64,000 bases of DNA from Maribacter arcticus (GTDB lineage: Bacteria > Bacteroidota > Bacteroidia > Flavobacteriales > Flavobacteriaceae): assembly GCF_900167935.1 (NCBI RefSeq), contig NZ_FUYL01000001.1, positions 553,471 to 617,470 of the forward strand. The letters are read 5' to 3'. Below, in pieces: positions 43,862 to 52,298 of this stretch (position 1 is the stretch's first letter; every line of letters begins with the position of its first letter). The notes beneath the pieces were generated by a model, which had not been told where the DNA came from, searched no databases, and saw nothing but the letters and a program-made list of their open reading frames with translations. The position numbers and the translations under genes were made by a program.

Positions 43862-44452
43862 TTAAAGAGCCAATGATAAACTTAAAATTAGTTGGTCTGG
43901 CCTTGTGTCTATTCTGCTTGGTCCAACATCAGTTATATCAGTATTTATAAACGTAGCTTCATTATTGCTAAAGCCACGCTCATATCGTAAATCAACACCT
44001 AGCTTACCGAAATTTACACCTGCACCAATGTTCATTCCTACGGTAAAGTCATTTTCAACATCATTTATTTTTATACCGTCAAACTTGGTGTCTAGAATGT
44101 ATTGAAATGCTGGTCCTGCAAATACATGTAATGGGCCTACAATATTTATACCCAATAGTATCGGTACATCTAACTTACTCATGTCAAATTCACTGTTCTG
44201 ATAGTCAGACTTGGTCTTGGTAAAAACTAGCTCGGGTCTTACATAAACTTTAGATGCTCCAATTTTTCCGAAAAAACCTATGTGATACCCTATATTACGA
44301 TCTGGATTTTCGGCAACATCACTTGCGGATTCAAAATAATCACCGTTAGCACTATAGTTTAATCCTCCTTTAATTCCAAAACTGGAATCGCCCTGTGCCA
44401 TAGCATATAGCCCTGAGAGTGCCATAAAGGCTACAAAAATTGTTTTTTTCAT
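43862..44452 (-). CDS. Outer-membrane beta-barrel protein (PorT/OmpX-like)
   Basis: A 196-residue protein with a signal peptide (MKKTIFVAFMALSGLYAMAQ) and about eight amphipathic strands (FGIKGGLNYS, IGYHIGFFGKIG, VYVRPELVFT, GPLHVFAGPAFQY, VGMNIGAGVNFGKLGVDLRYERG) ending LILSLSLAL. This is a typical Bacteroidota small barrel of the porin-family/PorT type. Specific role unknown. Monocistronic, bounded by a strong terminator. Confidence 0.85.
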   Translation of the reverse strand: MKKTIFVAFMALSGLYAMAQGDSSFGIKGGLNYSANGDYFESASDVAENPDRNIGYHIGFFGKIGASKVYVRPELVFTKTKSDYQNSEFDMSKLDVPILLGINIVGPLHVFAGPAFQYILDTKFDGIKINDVENDFTVGMNIGAGVNFGKLGVDLRYERGFSNNEATFINTDITDVGPSRIDTRPDQLILSLSLAL

Positions 44453-44665
44453 GTCTGTTTTGTTTTAAAGTAGAACATTCAGTAAATACAATACCAAAGG
44501 TTCCATTTCTCGTTATACCATCAAAACGTAGGGGTTGCACCTTTATTGTTTAGGTTTGTTTTTGGGCTAATCTTCATTTTATTGAGATATTATAATGGGG
44601 AGTTAGGTTTAATAATTTCAGTAACATCTTTGGTTTTTATTAAGTTTTTCCCACAAGCAGTTCAT

Positions 44666-44673
44666 TATATTTG
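44666..44673 (+). promoter_or_regulatory. -7 box of tgt
   Basis: TATATTTG, a full TAnnTTTG match. It overlaps the first possible TTG codon of the tgt frame (44671), which therefore cannot be the start; the TTG at 44692 is preferred. Confidence 0.65.
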
Positions 44674-44691
44674 CAACTAGATTTAGAAAAT

Positions 44692-45822
44692 TTGAAGTTT
44701 ACATTACATACAACAGACGCACAATCAAAAGCTAGAGCAGGAACTGTGGTTACTGACCATGGAGTTATAGAAACTCCGATTTTTATGCCCGTGGGCACTG
44801 TGGCCTCCGTTAAAGGAGTGCATCAGAAAGAATTGAAAGAAGAAATTAATCCTGATATTATTTTAGGGAATACTTACCATCTCTTTCTTCGGCCAAAAAC
44901 CGAAATATTAAGAAAAGCAGGCGGACTCCATAAATTTATGGGATGGGATAGAAATATTCTTACCGATAGTGGTGGTTATCAGGTGTATTCCTTATCGGCA
45001 AATAGAAAGATAAAAGAAGAGGGTGTTAAGTTCAAATCTCATATCGATGGTTCTATGCATTTATTTACACCCGAGAATGTAATGGAAATACAGCGTGTTA
45101 TTGGTGCTGATATCATTATGGCTTTTGATGAATGTACACCTTACCCATGTGATTATAACTATGCGAAAAGGTCAATGCATATGACTCATAGATGGTTAGA
45201 TAGATGTATTACTCATCTAGAAAAAACACCTTTTACATATGATTTTGAACAAACTTTTTTTCCAATTGTTCAAGGGTCTACTTATAAAGATTTAAGAAGA
45301 CAATCAGCAGAATACATTGCAAATACTGGTGCAGAAGGTAATGCCATAGGAGGACTCTCAGTAGGTGAGCCAGCAGAAGAAATGTATGGGATGACCGAAG
45401 TAGTTTGTGAAATTTTACCTGAAGACAAACCGAGATATTTAATGGGTGTTGGTACGCCGATTAATATTTTAGAGAATATTGCCTTAGGTATCGATATGTT
45501 CGATTGCGTAATGCCTACTAGAAATGCTAGAAACGGAATGTTGTTTACGGCCCATGGTACTATTAATATTAAGAATAAAAAGTGGGAAGACGATTTTTCG
45601 CAGTTAGATGAAATGGGAACTACTTTTGTAGATCGTGAATATTCTAAAGCATATTTAAGACACTTATTTGCAGCCAATGAGTATTTGGGTAAACAAATTG
45701 CTACAATTCATAACTTAGGGTTTTACATGTGGCTTGTTCGTGAGGCACGAAAGCATATTTTAGCTGGAGATTTTAGGCAATGGAAAGATATCATGGTTAA
45801 ACAAATGGATAAAAGGCTATAA
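44692..45822 (+). CDS. tgt: tRNA-guanine transglycosylase
   Basis: 376 residues from the TTG at 44692 (MKFTLHTTDAQSKARAG), which matches the usual N-terminus of the family. The enzyme inserts preQ1 at the wobble guanine of GUN anticodons. Visible motifs: nucleophile region DSGGYQVYS (the D of NILTDSGG), GNTYHLFLRP, FAIVQGS-like FPIVQGS, GGLSVGEPAEEMY and MGVGTPINILENIALGIDMFDCVMPTRNARNG. The zinc-ligand region at the C-terminus is replaced by Bacteroidota-type sequence without the CxCxxC set. It overlaps the LptG gene by one base. Confidence 0.95.
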   Translation: MKFTLHTTDAQSKARAGTVVTDHGVIETPIFMPVGTVASVKGVHQKELKEEINPDIILGNTYHLFLRPKTEILRKAGGLHKFMGWDRNILTDSGGYQVYSLSANRKIKEEGVKFKSHIDGSMHLFTPENVMEIQRVIGADIIMAFDECTPYPCDYNYAKRSMHMTHRWLDRCITHLEKTPFTYDFEQTFFPIVQGSTYKDLRRQSAEYIANTGAEGNAIGGLSVGEPAEEMYGMTEVVCEILPEDKPRYLMGVGTPINILENIALGIDMFDCVMPTRNARNGMLFTAHGTINIKNKKWEDDFSQLDEMGTTFVDREYSKAYLRHLFAANEYLGKQIATIHNLGFYMWLVREARKHILAGDFRQWKDIMVKQMDKRL

Positions 45823-46904
45823 TGCTTTCGATAATAGATAAATACATATTAAAACGGTATCTAGCGACATTTTCGTTAATGCTTTTGCTATTTATTCCCA
45901 TAGGGATCATGGTGAATTTAGCAGAGCAGATTGGCAAGATGATTGACAACGAGGCGCCGTTAAATGAAATAGTATTGTATTATGTGAATTTTACGATTTA
46001 CATAGGCAACCTGTTATTTCCTATTTTTCTTTTTTTATCTGTAATATTCTTCACCTCCAAATTGGCTAATAACACTGAAATTGTGGCTATTTTGAGCTCG
46101 GGAGTTTCTTATGGTAGATTTCTAAGGCCATATATTATTGGAGCAACAATGATTGCTGTTCTGATGTTTTTTATGACCATGTTTGTTGTTCCCAATGCTA
46201 GTGTAGGCTTTAATGAATTCAAGTATAAATACTTAAAGAAAGGAAAGCAAGATAGGGTTACCAATAATATATTCAATCAACTTAATGAAACCGATTTCAT
46301 TTACGTTAGCAGTTTTGATCCAGCAAGACAATTGGGACATAATTTCACCTTCGAAAGATTTAACGAGAATAATGAATTAGACTTTAAAATCTCTGCAGCA
46401 AATATTCGTTGGGTTGAAAAGGATTCTAATTATAGGTTAACTTCTTATAAGAAGCGCAAAATAATTGGCGATACTGCCATTATAGAAAGTAAAAGAAGAT
46501 TAGATACTATTTTCGCCTTTGATATTAGTGATTTAACACCTGTTTCTTATGTAGCTGAGACGAAGAACCTTTTTGAATTGGACACTTTTATTAAAGATCA
46601 AAAAAGAAAAGGTGCATCTAATATTAACACCTATATTTTGGTAAAGTATAAGCGTTGGGCGTTGCCGTTAACTGCCTTTATTTTGACCATTATAGCAGTC
46701 TCTGTTTCATCAGTAAAAAGAAGAGGAGGTATGGGAGCAAATTTAGCTTTTGGTATTTTAATTGCTTTTGTATTCATCTTTTTTGATAGGGTATTTGGTA
46801 CGTTGGCAGAGCAATCCGGTTTTTCTCCTTTGCTTGCAGTAATTATTCCAAATGTTGTTTTTGGATGTTTGGCATTTTATCTACTTCAAAATGCAAAAAG
46901 ATAG
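45822..46904 (+). CDS. LptF/LptG-family LPS export permease
   Basis: A 360-residue YjgP/YjgQ permease with N-terminal hydrophobic segments (IDKYILKRYLATFSLMLLLFIPIGIM...), a periplasmic beta-jellyroll region (about 135-255) and three C-terminal helices. It forms the inner-membrane part of the LPS transport machine. Bacteroidota often carry dispersed single lptF/lptG-type genes; this one in the tgt-accA-dnaB neighbourhood is usually labelled LptG. ATG overlaps the tgt stop. Confidence 0.9.
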   Translation: MLSIIDKYILKRYLATFSLMLLLFIPIGIMVNLAEQIGKMIDNEAPLNEIVLYYVNFTIYIGNLLFPIFLFLSVIFFTSKLANNTEIVAILSSGVSYGRFLRPYIIGATMIAVLMFFMTMFVVPNASVGFNEFKYKYLKKGKQDRVTNNIFNQLNETDFIYVSSFDPARQLGHNFTFERFNENNELDFKISAANIRWVEKDSNYRLTSYKKRKIIGDTAIIESKRRLDTIFAFDISDLTPVSYVAETKNLFELDTFIKDQKRKGASNINTYILVKYKRWALPLTAFILTIIAVSVSSVKRRGGMGANLAFGILIAFVFIFFDRVFGTLAEQSGFSPLLAVIIPNVVFGCLAFYLLQNAKR

Positions 46905-47790
46905 AATCCTCAATTTACTACACTTGCATTTTATAGTATTTATTTGGGGCTTTACGGCTATTTTAGGAAAACTGATAACCATAGATTCTTTACCATTGGT
47001 TTGGATACGAATGGGTTTGGCAACAGTATTCATTTCTATGTATATCTATTTTGCGAAATTCAGTTTAAAGGTTTCTAAAAAAACTTTTTTCTGGCTTTTG
47101 GGTGGCGGTATAGTGGTAGCGTTACATTGGGTTACCTTTTTCTTGGCTATTAAGGTATCTACGGTTTCTGTGGCTTTGGCTATGATGTCTACGGGTGCAT
47201 TTTTTACTGCTTTGATGGAGCCATTTTGGTATGGTCGCAAAGTAATTGGTTATGAAATAGTTTTCGGTTTATTAGTGGTTGCAGGTCTATATCTAATTTT
47301 TAAAGTAGAAACCCAATATGTATTTGGTATGGGTATAGCATTAATATCTGCTTTTTTAGCAGCTGTATTTTCTTTGATTAATGGTAAACTAGTACAAAAT
47401 CATAGGCCATCAATTATTTCTTTTTATGAACTAGGTGTAGGAGTGATTTTTTTATCGATTATTTTAATCTTAAAAGGGGATTGGAATATGTCTTTGGTTA
47501 CACTACCTAATATGGACTGGGTTTATTTGTTAATTTTGGCAATAGTTTGTACAGCCTACGCATTTATTGCTTCGGTTAAAATAATGCGTGTTTTAACTCC
47601 TTATACTGTTATGCTTACTACCAATTTAGAGCCAGTTTATGGTATTCTATTAGCTTGGTTCATATTCGGTTCAGAAGAAAAAATGAAACCTATGTTTTAT
47701 GTGGGAGCTTTAATTATACTCACAACGGTCATTGCAAACGGTATTTTAAAACAAAGAGAGAATATTAAAAAAAGGGTACCCAAGATTTAG
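46891..47790 (+). CDS. EamA/DMT-family membrane transporter
   Basis: About 299 residues from the ATG at 46891 (a start at 46852 would extend it further into the permease gene). It has ten hydrophobic segments in two EamA repeats (FIVFIWGFTAILGKLITIDSLPLVWIRMG ... and ...VFSLINGKLVQNHRPSIISFYELG, ending LEPVYGILLAWFIFGSEEKMKPMFYVGALIILT). The drug/metabolite transporter family exports metabolites or amino acids. Substrate not assignable. Confidence 0.88.
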   Translation: MQKDRILNLLHLHFIVFIWGFTAILGKLITIDSLPLVWIRMGLATVFISMYIYFAKFSLKVSKKTFFWLLGGGIVVALHWVTFFLAIKVSTVSVALAMMSTGAFFTALMEPFWYGRKVIGYEIVFGLLVVAGLYLIFKVETQYVFGMGIALISAFLAAVFSLINGKLVQNHRPSIISFYELGVGVIFLSIILILKGDWNMSLVTLPNMDWVYLLILAIVCTAYAFIASVKIMRVLTPYTVMLTTNLEPVYGILLAWFIFGSEEKMKPMFYVGALIILTTVIANGILKQRENIKKRVPKI

Positions 47791-47802
47791 GTATTAAAGT
47801 TT

Positions 47803-47810
47803 TATCTTTG
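47803..47810 (+). promoter_or_regulatory. -7 box of accA
   Basis: TATCTTTG, a full match to TAnnTTTG, 29 bp before the accA ATG. The -33 region is weak. Confidence 0.55.
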
Positions 47811-47839
47811 AGCCGCAACTAATGAAACTTTATTGAAAT

Positions 47840-48793
47840 ATGGAATATTTGGATTTTGAACTTCCTATTAAAGAATTGGAAGAGCAATTGGACAAGTGTA
47901 TGGTAATTGGAGAGGAAAGTGATGTAGACGTTACAGAGACTTGTAAGCAGATTGAGAAAAAACTTACCGATACTAGAAAGGAAATTTATAAGAACCTTAC
48001 CGCTTGGCAGAGAGTTCAGCTTTCAAGACATCCGAATAGACCTTATACCTTAGACTATATTAAAGCCATATGTGGTGATACTTTTTTAGAGCTACATGGG
48101 GATCGTACGGTAAAAGATGATAAAGCCATGATTGGTGGTTTGGGTAAAATTGGAGATCAGAGCTATATGTTCATTGGTCAACAAAAGGGTTACAATACGA
48201 AGACTAGGCAGTATAGAAATTTTGGTATGGCCAACCCAGAGGGGTATAGAAAGGCTTTGCGATTAATGAAATCTGCAGAAAAATTTCAAGTGCCTGTGGT
48301 TTGTTTAATTGACACACCAGGTGCATACCCAGGTATTGAGGCTGAGGAACGTGGACAAGGTGAAGCGATTGCTCGAAATATACTAGAAATGACTCGTCTT
48401 AAAGTGCCTATTATTGTAGTAATCATCGGTGAAGGTGCATCAGGCGGTGCATTGGGCATAGGTGTAGGTGATAAGGTTCTAATGTTAGAAAATACATGGT
48501 ATTCTGTAATATCTCCTGAATCTTGTTCATCTATTTTATGGAGAAGTTGGGAGTATAAAGAAAAAGCTGCTGAGGCGCTTAAATTAACAGCTACCGATAT
48601 GAAGAAGTTAAAACTTATCGATGAAATCGTTCGTGAACCTGCGGGTGGTGCTCATGCCAATAGAGAGAAGACCTTCGAAATCGTTAAAAATAAAATTACC
48701 TCTCATTTTGAGGATTTACAAAAGTTATCACCAAAAGAACTAGTAAATCAACGTATGGATAAGTATGCTCAAATGGGTGTATTCAACGGTTAA
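47840..48793 (+). CDS. accA: Acetyl-CoA carboxylase carboxyltransferase subunit alpha
   Basis: 317 residues, the typical length. It transfers carboxyl from biotin-BCCP to acetyl-CoA in fatty-acid synthesis, working with AccD. Typical features: [29 protein letters not shown], the carboxybiotin/oxyanion-type glycines around [25 protein letters not shown] and [12 protein letters not shown], and the [20 protein letters not shown] segment. It has its own promoter and a strong terminator. Confidence 0.97.
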   Translation: MEYLDFELPIKELEEQLDKCMVIGEESDVDVTETCKQIEKKLTDTRKEIYKNLTAWQRVQLSRHPNRPYTLDYIKAICGDTFLELHGDRTVKDDKAMIGGLGKIGDQSYMFIGQQKGYNTKTRQYRNFGMANPEGYRKALRLMKSAEKFQVPVVCLIDTPGAYPGIEAEERGQGEAIARNILEMTRLKVPIIVVIIGEGASGGALGIGVGDKVLMLENTWYSVISPESCSSILWRSWEYKEKAAEALKLTATDMKKLKLIDEIVREPAGGAHANREKTFEIVKNKITSHFEDLQKLSPKELVNQRMDKYAQMGVFNG

Positions 48794-48820
48794 TCTACGT
48801 TTTAGGCAATTTCAAAATAT

Positions 48821-48848
48821 ACCGAGAATTTTTTTCTCGGTTTTTTTT
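48821..48848 (+). terminator. Terminator after accA
   Basis: ACCGAGAA / TTCTCGGT stem with a short T loop, followed by eight T. Confidence 0.9.
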
Positions 48849-48946
48849 ATGTTATCAACAGAAATTTGTAATTTATTAACAAGTAATTTTAGTCAACTGT
48901 GAACATCGTAAACGATGTTTTTGAGGTTAACTAAAGGTTAATTGTA

Positions 48947-48954
48947 TACTTTCG
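48947..48954 (+). promoter_or_regulatory. -7-like box of dnaB
   Basis: TACTTTCG differs from TAnnTTTG at one position. A TTG at 48921-48923 lies 23 bp upstream. The ATG follows after only 4 bp, so the mRNA would be nearly leaderless. Confidence 0.45.
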
Positions 48955-48958
48955 TACT

Positions 48959-50509
48959 ATGGAGAACACGAAACCTTTTGTCGGTCGTAAGATTGATAAA
49001 TCTACTATTATAAACCTTGAGAGAGGTAAAATACCACCTCAAGCAACTGATTTAGAAGAGGTTGTGTTGGGTGCAATGATGATAGATAAGAAGGGTGTAG
49101 ATGAAGTCATCGATATTTTGCATCCAGATGTTTTTTATAAGGATGCCCATAGGTTCATTTATGAAGCGATTTTTATTCTTTTCGAAGAGTCGCAACCAGT
49201 GGATTTATTAACCGTTTCGTCACAATTAAAGAAAGCTGGTAAATTAGAGGTTTGTGGAGGTGATTTTTATTTAATAAAACTTACCCAAAAAGTTGCGTCA
49301 TCTGCCCATATTGAGTTTCACGCACGTATTATTCTTCAAAAATATATTCAACGTAGTTTAATCAAAATTTCAGGTGAAATTATTGAGGATGCCTATGATG
49401 ATGCAACCGATGTATTTGACTTGCTAGATGCCGCTGAAGCAAAATTATATGATGTAACGCAAGGAAACCTAAAACGTTCTGCGGAGACAGCTCAAGATTT
49501 GGTGATTCAGGCTAAAAAACGAATTGAAGAAATTGCCGGTAAAGAGGGTATGAGTGGTATTCCTTCCGGATTTGATAAGGTCGATAAACTTACCTCCGGT
49601 TGGCAGCCTAGTGATTTAATTATTGTTGCAGCTCGTCCTGGTATGGGTAAAACAGCTTTAACCTTGTCTATGGCCAGAAACATGGCTGTAAATTCTAATA
49701 TTCCTGTGGCATTCTTTTCATTAGAGATGTCATCAGTTCAATTGATAACAAGATTAATTTCATCAGAAACCGGTTTGTCTTCTGAGAAATTAAGAACAGG
49801 TAAGCTTGAAAAACATGAATGGGAGCAGTTGAACGTTAAAGTGAAATCTTTAGAGAAAGCACCTTTGTTCATAGATGATACGCCGTCACTTTCTATTTTT
49901 GATTTACGTGCAAAAGCAAGAAGACTTGCTTCACAGCATGGTATTAAAATGATTATGATTGATTATTTGCAGTTGATGACAGCAGGTGGTAGTCAAAAAG
50001 GAGGTAACAGGGAACAAGAGATTTCTACAATTTCGAGAAACCTAAAGGCCTTGGCAAAAGAATTAGGTGTACCTGTAATTGCATTATCTCAGCTTTCTCG
50101 TGCGGTTGAAACCCGTGGAGGTAGTAAGCGACCTATTCTTTCGGATTTAAGGGAATCTGGAGCAATTGAGCAAGATGCAGATATTGTATCATTTATCTAT
50201 AGACCAGAGTATTATAAGATTGAGGAATGGGATGATGAAGAACGCACACCAACTCAAGGTCAAGCAGAGTTTATTGTTGCAAAGCATAGAAATGGTGGTT
50301 TAGAAAATATACGATTGAAGTTTATCGGTAACCAAGGTAAGTTCGATAACTTAGATGATTTCGATTCTCCATTCGAATTTCAGTCGAAAATGAACGCTAA
50401 TGAAGAAAACCCTTTTGCTACTAAAAATTTACCTAGCGCAGATGATGCCTTTGGCAGTAGCATGAATAATAGTCCAGATTTTGAGGAGGATAATGATGTA
50501 CCTTTTTAA
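48959..50509 (+). CDS. dnaB: Replicative DNA helicase
   Basis: 516 residues of the hexameric replicative helicase. An N-terminal DnaB domain (about 20-130, EEVVLGAMMIDKKGVDEV) and a linker are followed by the RecA-like helicase domain with Walker A ARPGMGKTALTLS near 223, Walker B-like MIMIDYLQLM near 332 and the DLRESGAIEQDADIV motif near 395. The acidic C-terminal tail, rich in D, E and N, is usual for Flavobacteria. No intein is present. Confidence 0.97.
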   Translation: MENTKPFVGRKIDKSTIINLERGKIPPQATDLEEVVLGAMMIDKKGVDEVIDILHPDVFYKDAHRFIYEAIFILFEESQPVDLLTVSSQLKKAGKLEVCGGDFYLIKLTQKVASSAHIEFHARIILQKYIQRSLIKISGEIIEDAYDDATDVFDLLDAAEAKLYDVTQGNLKRSAETAQDLVIQAKKRIEEIAGKEGMSGIPSGFDKVDKLTSGWQPSDLIIVAARPGMGKTALTLSMARNMAVNSNIPVAFFSLEMSSVQLITRLISSETGLSSEKLRTGKLEKHEWEQLNVKVKSLEKAPLFIDDTPSLSIFDLRAKARRLASQHGIKMIMIDYLQLMTAGGSQKGGNREQEISTISRNLKALAKELGVPVIALSQLSRAVETRGGSKRPILSDLRESGAIEQDADIVSFIYRPEYYKIEEWDDEERTPTQGQAEFIVAKHRNGGLENIRLKFIGNQGKFDNLDDFDSPFEFQSKMNANEENPFATKNLPSADDAFGSSMNNSPDFEEDNDVPF

Positions 50510-50531
50510 AATACAATGAATATCAATATTT

Positions 50532-50559
50532 AAAAGTCTCCTTTTAAGGGGACTTTTTT
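50532..50559 (+). terminator. Terminator after dnaB
   Basis: AAAAGTCTCC / GGGGACTTTT stem (one mismatch) followed by a T run. Confidence 0.85.
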
Positions 50560-50682
50560 TTGTTTAAAAAGAATTGGTTTCCCCTGTTTACCGTTATTCA
50601 CTTTACAATAGCTTTAACGATTACTCAAATTATACACCAAAGATTTTACTCTATCTTTGATTCAATACCTTGAATATTATAT

Positions 50683-51945
50683 ATGTCTAAAATAATAAAA
50701 TCATTCTTTTTTCTCTTTTGCTCAATACAAATGTTTGCATCTTCTATTCTTATACCTATGGATGCAGATACTCAAAAGAATCATTTGAAAGCATACGGAA
50801 TGACCTATTGGGTTTTAGCAAAACAACAAAAGGTTCAATGGCTTCTTAATTATCGTGGGGGCTCATTTTTACTTCCAGATGGAGAAAGTATTCGAAAAGA
50901 ATGTCAGATAAGAGGGGTGAGTTTTGAAATATTATCAGATGCACAGGCAAACTCAATTTTAGATGACATAAGTAGTCCCTCTAAAAATCAAGATGCCGTA
51001 ATATTAGAGAAAGCTCCAAGAATTGCAGTTTATTCACCAAAAGACAACCAGCCTTGGGATGATGCCGTAACAATGGCATTAACATATGCAGAGATTCCGT
51101 ATACCACTATATATGATGAAGAGGTTTTAGGTGATAAGTTAGCATTATATGATTGGTTGCATTTGCATCATGAAGATTTTACAGGTCAATACGGAAAGTT
51201 CTATGGCGCATACAGAGCCGCACCTTGGTATATAGAAGGAAAGAAAAATGCAGAGAAACTGGCTAAGAAACTAGGTTTTGACAAAGTATCAGAAGAAAAG
51301 AGAGCTGTAGCATTAAAAATCAGGAATTATGTGATAGGGGGTGGGTTTATGTTTGCTATGTGTTCTGCAACAGATAGTTTTGATATTGCCTTAGCTGCTG
51401 ATGGAGTAGATATCGTAGAACCCATGTTTGATGGAGATGCCTCTGACCCTAATTATCAAGCAAGTTTAGATTTCGGAAAAACTTTTGCCTTTACTGATTT
51501 TGTTTTAGAAAGAAATCCTTTAAAATATGAGTTTTCTTCCATTGATATGACTAATAAAAGAGGCAATATACCTAAAGAATCAGATTACTTTTCTCTTATG
51601 GATTTTTCTGCAAAATGGGATCCTGTGCCTACTATGTTATGTCAAAACCATACGTCATTAGTAAAAGGTTTCATGGGGCAGACCACAGCCTTTACACGCT
51701 CTGAAATTAAACCGACAGTCTTGATATTAGGTGAAAATAAAATCAACGAAGAAGCTAGATATATACACGGTATAAAAGGAAAAGGATTCTTTACATTCTA
51801 TGGTGGTCATGACCCTGAAGATTATCAGCATAGAGTAGGGGACCCCAAAACGGAATTGGAATTGCACCCAACCTCACCTGGATATCGATTGATATTGAAC
51901 AATGTACTCTTTCCGGCTGCTAGAAAGAAGAAACAAAAGACCTAA
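50683..51945 (+). CDS. Conserved secreted Flavobacteria protein (often labelled asparagine synthetase B)
   Basis: A 420-residue protein with an N-terminal signal segment (IIKSFFFLFCSIQMFASS). It has none of the domains of asparagine synthetase: no N-terminal Cys2 amidotransferase site and no SGGxDS ATP-pyrophosphatase loop, so that common database label seems unjustified. It does contain PRIAVYSPKDNQPWDDAVTMALTYAEIPYTTIYD and NYVIGGGFMFAMCSATDSFDIA, which resemble a class I glutamine-amidotransferase-like (ThuA/BPL_N type) fold with a possible nucleophile Cys in AMCSATD. Location after dnaB is conserved in Flavobacteria. Function unknown. Confidence 0.75.
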   Translation: MSKIIKSFFFLFCSIQMFASSILIPMDADTQKNHLKAYGMTYWVLAKQQKVQWLLNYRGGSFLLPDGESIRKECQIRGVSFEILSDAQANSILDDISSPSKNQDAVILEKAPRIAVYSPKDNQPWDDAVTMALTYAEIPYTTIYDEEVLGDKLALYDWLHLHHEDFTGQYGKFYGAYRAAPWYIEGKKNAEKLAKKLGFDKVSEEKRAVALKIRNYVIGGGFMFAMCSATDSFDIALAADGVDIVEPMFDGDASDPNYQASLDFGKTFAFTDFVLERNPLKYEFSSIDMTNKRGNIPKESDYFSLMDFSAKWDPVPTMLCQNHTSLVKGFMGQTTAFTRSEIKPTVLILGENKINEEARYIHGIKGKGFFTFYGGHDPEDYQHRVGDPKTELELHPTSPGYRLILNNVLFPAARKKKQKT

Positions 51946-52298
51946 ATTCTATATCGTAAACTAACTTTAATTTATAGAATATCCTCAATAGCTCTAGTCT
52001 ATTTCCTTGGTGTGATTAGTTCAAATTAAAACTGAAGGGATTATGATGTCAATTTGCATTGTAGTTGATACGGGTATACATAATATTTCCTTTACCTTTA
52101 TCAGAGCCAATGGGTATTCTAAAGTAGATATCGCCTTTTAGATTTAATACCTCAATTTTCACAAAATAAGAAACCTAATTATAACTAGTTGACTTTCTGG
52201 GGTCCACAGATTCTGTATTGCCTTTAAGGTGAAAATTTAACCTATTAAAAAGTAGTTTAGTATTTTATTTTCAAAAATAAAAGAAAGCAATTTGCCTT
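51946..52298. other. 353-bp intergenic region with possible minus-strand coding remnant
   Basis: No intact gene. On the minus strand, 52049-52174 reads as an uninterrupted stretch of about 42 codons with protein-like composition (VKIEVLNLKGDIYFRIPIGS...), bounded by stops and without an ATG near its start. It may be the remnant of a lost gene. The right end should hold the promoter of the TPR kinase gene. Confidence 0.4.

Noticed and set aside
45282..45677. 131-codon frame on the minus strand
   Set aside because: Lies fully antisense to tgt, with low-complexity Ser/Ile/Leu composition and no family features.
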